Source of the DNA: JAWBOW01 sp038825775
GTDB taxonomy: Archaea > Nanobdellota > Nanobdellia > Woesearchaeales > WAPY01
Direction: 5' to 3'
NCBI GenBank assembly: GCA_038825775.1
Contig: JAWBOW010000043.1
Coordinates: 1-6,852 of the forward strand
Length of the DNA: 6,852 nt
Shown here: positions 4,995-6,852 of the stretch, in pieces
Position numbering within the stretch: the first letter of the stretch is position 1
Layout of the letters: every line of letters starts with the position of its first letter
Notes under the pieces: model-generated
Database searches by the model: none
Told to the model about the DNA's origin: nothing
What the model saw: the letters and a program-made list of their open reading frames with translations, nothing else
Translations under genes and position numbers: made by a program

Positions 4995-5564
4995 CTATTT
5001 TTTGCTCAGTAAAAATATTAGATCCTTTCCTTCATCAACAACTTTTTCTATTTTAAAAAATTTTTTTATCATTTTAACGAGTTCGTTATTTTTACTACTC
5101 TTTTTTAAAATTGAAATAACAATATTTTTTTCTATGTCCTTTGTAACCCTTAATATTTCTCCTAAAGCTTTATCTGGATTTGAAAAATTGTGAATTGCTG
5201 TTATACAAATTACAGCATCAAATTCTTTGTTTTTGAAAGGCATTTTTTCTGCGTTTGACAAAACCAAATTTATGTTATTCTTGTTTTTTATTCTTTTTTT
5301 AGCCAATTTAAGAAGGTTTATGCTGTTGTCAAGAAGTGTTATTTTACAATCAAAAACTTCTGATGAGAGTCCTATTCCAGAGCCAACATCAAGCAAGGAA
5401 TCTTCTTTTTTTAATTTTAAAAGTTCTCTTGCAATCAACAATTTATTTATTTGTTCAGTTCTGTGAAGTTCTTCATATCCCTCTGAAATTGCATTGTAGT
5501 ATTTTATAGAATCGATATTTTTGTTTCCTTTAAGAGCAATTTTTTTCTTATAATTTTTTGACAT
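4995..5564 (-). CDS. Class I SAM-dependent methyltransferase
   Basis: This small methyltransferase (189 aa) has a complete Rossmann SAM-binding core. Motif I is LLDVGSGIGLSS (57-68). The acidic residue after strand 2 is in LLDNS (77-81, D79), which binds the ribose. The adenine-side segment is NAEKMPF (104-110), and post-motif strand 4 reads FDAVICITAIHNF (115-127). The N-terminal YYNAISEGYEELH (22-34) is a typical cap of UbiE/methyltransferase-11-like enzymes. The substrate cannot be told, because small molecules, tRNA or proteins are all used by this fold. No ribosome site precedes the ATG, and TTTATAAAT lies about 27 nt upstream, so a leaderless message is likely. The stop codon is TAG, followed by Lys-rich noncoding-like sequence. 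It is separated by 104 bp from the membrane-protein gene downstream and is divergent from the KaiC-like gene. Confidence 0.93.
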   Translation of the reverse strand: MSKNYKKKIALKGNKNIDSIKYYNAISEGYEELHRTEQINKLLIARELLKLKKEDSLLDVGSGIGLSSEVFDCKITLLDNSINLLKLAKKRIKNKNNINLVLSNAEKMPFKNKEFDAVICITAIHNFSNPDKALGEILRVTKDIEKNIVISILKKSSKNNELVKMIKKFFKIEKVVDEGKDLIFLLSKK

Positions 5565-5585
5565 TTTGAATGAAATTTTTATAAA

Positions 5586-5596
5586 AATTTATAAAT
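5586..5596 (-). promoter_or_regulatory. TATA box of the methyltransferase gene, spaced for a leaderless message
   Basis: TTTATAAAT on minus is centred near 5591, about 27 nt before the ATG at 5564. The bases between contain no G-rich ribosome site. Transcription would begin at or next to the start codon. Confidence 0.5.
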
Positions 5597-5647
5597 AAAT
5601 TATTTTTTATTTTTTTATCAAAAATTATTGTTTTACAAAAACAAACC

Positions 5648-5663
5648 AAAATATTTATAAAAA
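5648..5663 (+). promoter_or_regulatory. Promoter of the KaiC-like gene
   Basis: ACCAAA (5645-5650, BRE-like) precedes ATATTTATAAAAAG (5651-5664). A start near 5680 would leave a leader of about 30 nt holding the GAGGTG ribosome site. It is divergent from the methyltransferase promoter in the same 148-bp gap. Confidence 0.55.
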
Positions 5664-5701
5664 GCTTTTTATTTATGTTTTTAATTAATTTTTAAAAAAA
5701 A

Positions 5702-5707
5702 GAGGTG
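5702..5707 (+). promoter_or_regulatory. Ribosome binding site deciding the TTG start of the KaiC-like gene
   Basis: GAGGTG lies 5 nt before TTG 5713. No ATG is available at the N-terminus expected for the family, so this site supports the rare TTG start. It also argues against the in-frame GTG at 5722. Confidence 0.75.
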
Positions 5708-5712
5708 TTAAA

Positions 5713-6468
5713 TTGGAAAGGGTGAAGACAGGAATTAAAGGTTTAGATGAGTTATTAGAAGGTGGCTTTCCAATTGGATCTTCTATTTTAATATGTGGTG
5801 GGCCTGGTGCTGGAAAAACTGTTTTTGCACTTCAATATGTTTATACAGGAGCAAAGAATAACGAGCCAGGATTATATGTTAGCATAGAGGAAAAACCTGC
5901 AAAGTTAAGAGAACAAGCAAAAGCCTTTTTTAAGGACTTTGAGGATCTAGAAAAGAAAAAAAAGATTTATTTTCTAAAAATACCCGTAGACATAACTGAT
6001 ATGGATATTATCGGTTTAATTGAAAAAACAGCAAAAGATATTGGTGCCAAGAGGATAGTAATTGATTCTCTATCTATTCTTTCAATAAATGCTCCTATGT
6101 ATAAAATAAGCTTAAAAGCTGGCTATGATAAGGATGTTTTGTTTTCAAAAGCAGAACTAAAGCCAAGTTCATTGGGTTATGATCAAGAGATAAAGCAATT
6201 CATATATGTATTTATAAACAAGATTAATGAAATAGGAGCAACAACATTATACATTGCTGATTCGGCAGAGCAAGGGAATTATTTGACAAGGGATACTGTT
6301 TCAGAATTTGTTTGTGATGGTGTTTTAAGGTTAAAGGAGATAAACATGGGAAGGACAATCCAAAGGATTATTGAGATAAAGAAGATGAGAAACACTAATG
6401 TTCAGCCTGGATTTCACACTCTTGTTTTTGGAAGCAACGGTTTAGAGGTTATAAAATACCAATTTTAA
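5713..6468 (+). CDS. KaiC-like RecA-superfamily ATPase, single domain
   Basis: This is an ATPase of the KaiC/RadA-like group (COG0467 type), 251 aa with one ATPase domain. It begins ERVKTGIKGLDELLEGGFP, the usual opening of the family. Walker A is GGPGAGKT (29-36). The catalytic glutamates are in SIEEKP (57-62). Walker B is RIVIDSLSIL (114-123, D118). The family KMR segment is KKMRNTNVQPGFH (223-235). Between Walker B and the next helix there is a loop (about 125-158, NAPMYK to SLGYDQ) longer than in standard KaiC domains. Bacterial KaiC has two such domains and works with KaiA/KaiB. Neither partner is seen here, so a clock role is not claimed. Archaeal single-domain relatives are mostly uncharacterised regulators. 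The antiporter gene follows after 35 bp and may be co-transcribed. Confidence 0.93.
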   Translation: MERVKTGIKGLDELLEGGFPIGSSILICGGPGAGKTVFALQYVYTGAKNNEPGLYVSIEEKPAKLREQAKAFFKDFEDLEKKKKIYFLKIPVDITDMDIIGLIEKTAKDIGAKRIVIDSLSILSINAPMYKISLKAGYDKDVLFSKAELKPSSLGYDQEIKQFIYVFINKINEIGATTLYIADSAEQGNYLTRDTVSEFVCDGVLRLKEINMGRTIQRIIEIKKMRNTNVQPGFHTLVFGSNGLEVIKYQF

Positions 6469-6491
6469 AAATTTTTAATCTTTAATCTTAA

Positions 6492-6496
6492 GAGGT
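6492..6496 (+). promoter_or_regulatory. Ribosome binding site of the antiporter gene
   Basis: GAGGT lies 7 nt before ATG 6504, in the 35-bp gap after the KaiC-like stop. No clear TATA box with good spacing is seen in the gap, which favours co-transcription with the upstream gene. Confidence 0.6.
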
Positions 6497-6503
6497 TATT
6501 TTT

Positions 6504-6852
6504 ATGGAAGCAATAACATACTTAACTACTATTGTTTTTATGTTTCTTGTTGGAGTTATAGCCACGATAATAGCAAACAAATTTAGAATTCCAAATGTGA
6601 TTATTCTACTTTTTGCTGGGATAATGTCCAGAGTTATAATAAATCGTTTTGGAATACTTGAGATACCAAAAATATTTATAGTAATAACAAGTATTGTAGC
6701 TTTGGCATTAATTACATTTGATGGTGCTTCAAGGTTTAAGTTTAAGGAGTTTGATACCTTTTCAATTTTAGGGCTTAAACTCTTTCTAATATTTCTTGTT
6801 TTGTGCATTAGCATTATAACCCCAATACTTATTCTGTTTTTAAAGTTTCAAC
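6504..6852 (+). CDS. Cation/proton antiporter, CPA1 (NhaP-like) family, N-terminal part (partial)
   Basis: These membrane exchangers swap Na+ or K+ for H+ and control internal pH and salt. The first 116 residues are present with no stop before the window edge. A first hydrophobic helix (about 5-24) is followed by FRIPNVIILLFAGI (28-41). A second helix pair ends in ALALITFDGASRFKFKEFD (66-84), which matches the L-I-x-F-D-G-x-x-x-F/L-x-x-x-x-F signature after transmembrane segment 3 of the family. A further long hydrophobic helix follows (about 86-112). ATG 6504 is supported by GAGGT 7 nt upstream. The ion-binding Asp residues of the later helices lie beyond the window, so ion specificity cannot be judged. 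A minus-strand reading frame across the same bases is a shadow. Confidence 0.88.
   Translation, partial: MEAITYLTTIVFMFLVGVIATIIANKFRIPNVIILLFAGIMSRVIINRFGILEIPKIFIVITSIVALALITFDGASRFKFKEFDTFSILGLKLFLIFLVLCISIITPILILFLKFQ

Noticed and set aside
5713..6468. Circadian-clock KaiC
   Set aside because: There is only one ATPase domain and no KaiA or KaiB nearby. Single-domain KaiC relatives are common in archaea without a clock role.
6488..6814. 108-aa minus-strand frame at the right end
   Set aside because: The plus strand encodes a recognisable antiporter N-terminus from 6504 with a ribosome site. The minus frame has no family features.
1..6852. tRNA, rRNA, insertion sequence or integrase signals
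   Set aside because: No GC-rich tRNA-like cloverleaf, conserved rRNA segment, transposase motif or terminal inverted repeat was seen. All sizeable stretches are explained by protein genes or A/T-rich control regions.

Overview
The window comes from a very AT-rich archaeal genome. Three things point to Archaea: a group II chaperonin (thermosome) gene, TATA/BRE-type promoters, and Shine-Dalgarno sites of the GGTGA/GGAGGT type. The gene set fits a small-genome lineage such as DPANN: a thermosome, a DUF1189-like membrane protein, a CBS-pair protein, a single-domain KaiC-like ATPase, and lineage-specific charged coiled-coil proteins. That placement is inference, because no rRNA or tRNA gene is present to settle it.

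Layout. Bases 1-149 (minus strand) hold the 5' part of an MscL-type mechanosensitive channel gene with an in-frame TAG just before its first transmembrane helix. Bases 150-421 are a divergent control region with two different tandem 14-bp duplications and the thermosome promoter. The thermosome subunit gene (422-2050, plus) is convergent with a minus-strand gene for a 177-aa coiled-coil protein (2115-2648). The two are separated by back-to-back T-rich tracts. Bases 2649-2962 have no gene. They hold the promoter of the 177-aa gene, including a perfect 9-bp inverted repeat, and otherwise AT-rich sequence.

Bases 2963-4890 (minus) look like a three-gene operon, transcribed in the order DUF1189-like membrane protein, CBS-pair protein, Glu-rich coiled-coil protein, with gaps of about 18 bp between genes. 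Upstream, also on minus, lies a class I SAM-dependent methyltransferase (4995-5564). A divergent promoter region separates it from a plus-strand KaiC-like ATPase (5713-6468, TTG start). A cation/proton antiporter gene follows closely, starts at 6504 and runs off the end.

The most interesting links are these. (1) The 177-aa protein and the Glu-rich protein share an N-terminal helical module of about 41 residues (15 identities, no gaps) followed by unrelated charged or coiled-coil tails. (2) The promoter of the 177-aa gene shares two blocks of 13 and 14 identical bases with the thermosome promoter, which suggests joint control with the chaperonin. (3) The mscL TAG lies inside a well-formed ribosome-binding site for a GTG start. 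The channel may therefore be made without its N-terminal helix, or by reinitiation or readthrough, or it may be decaying.
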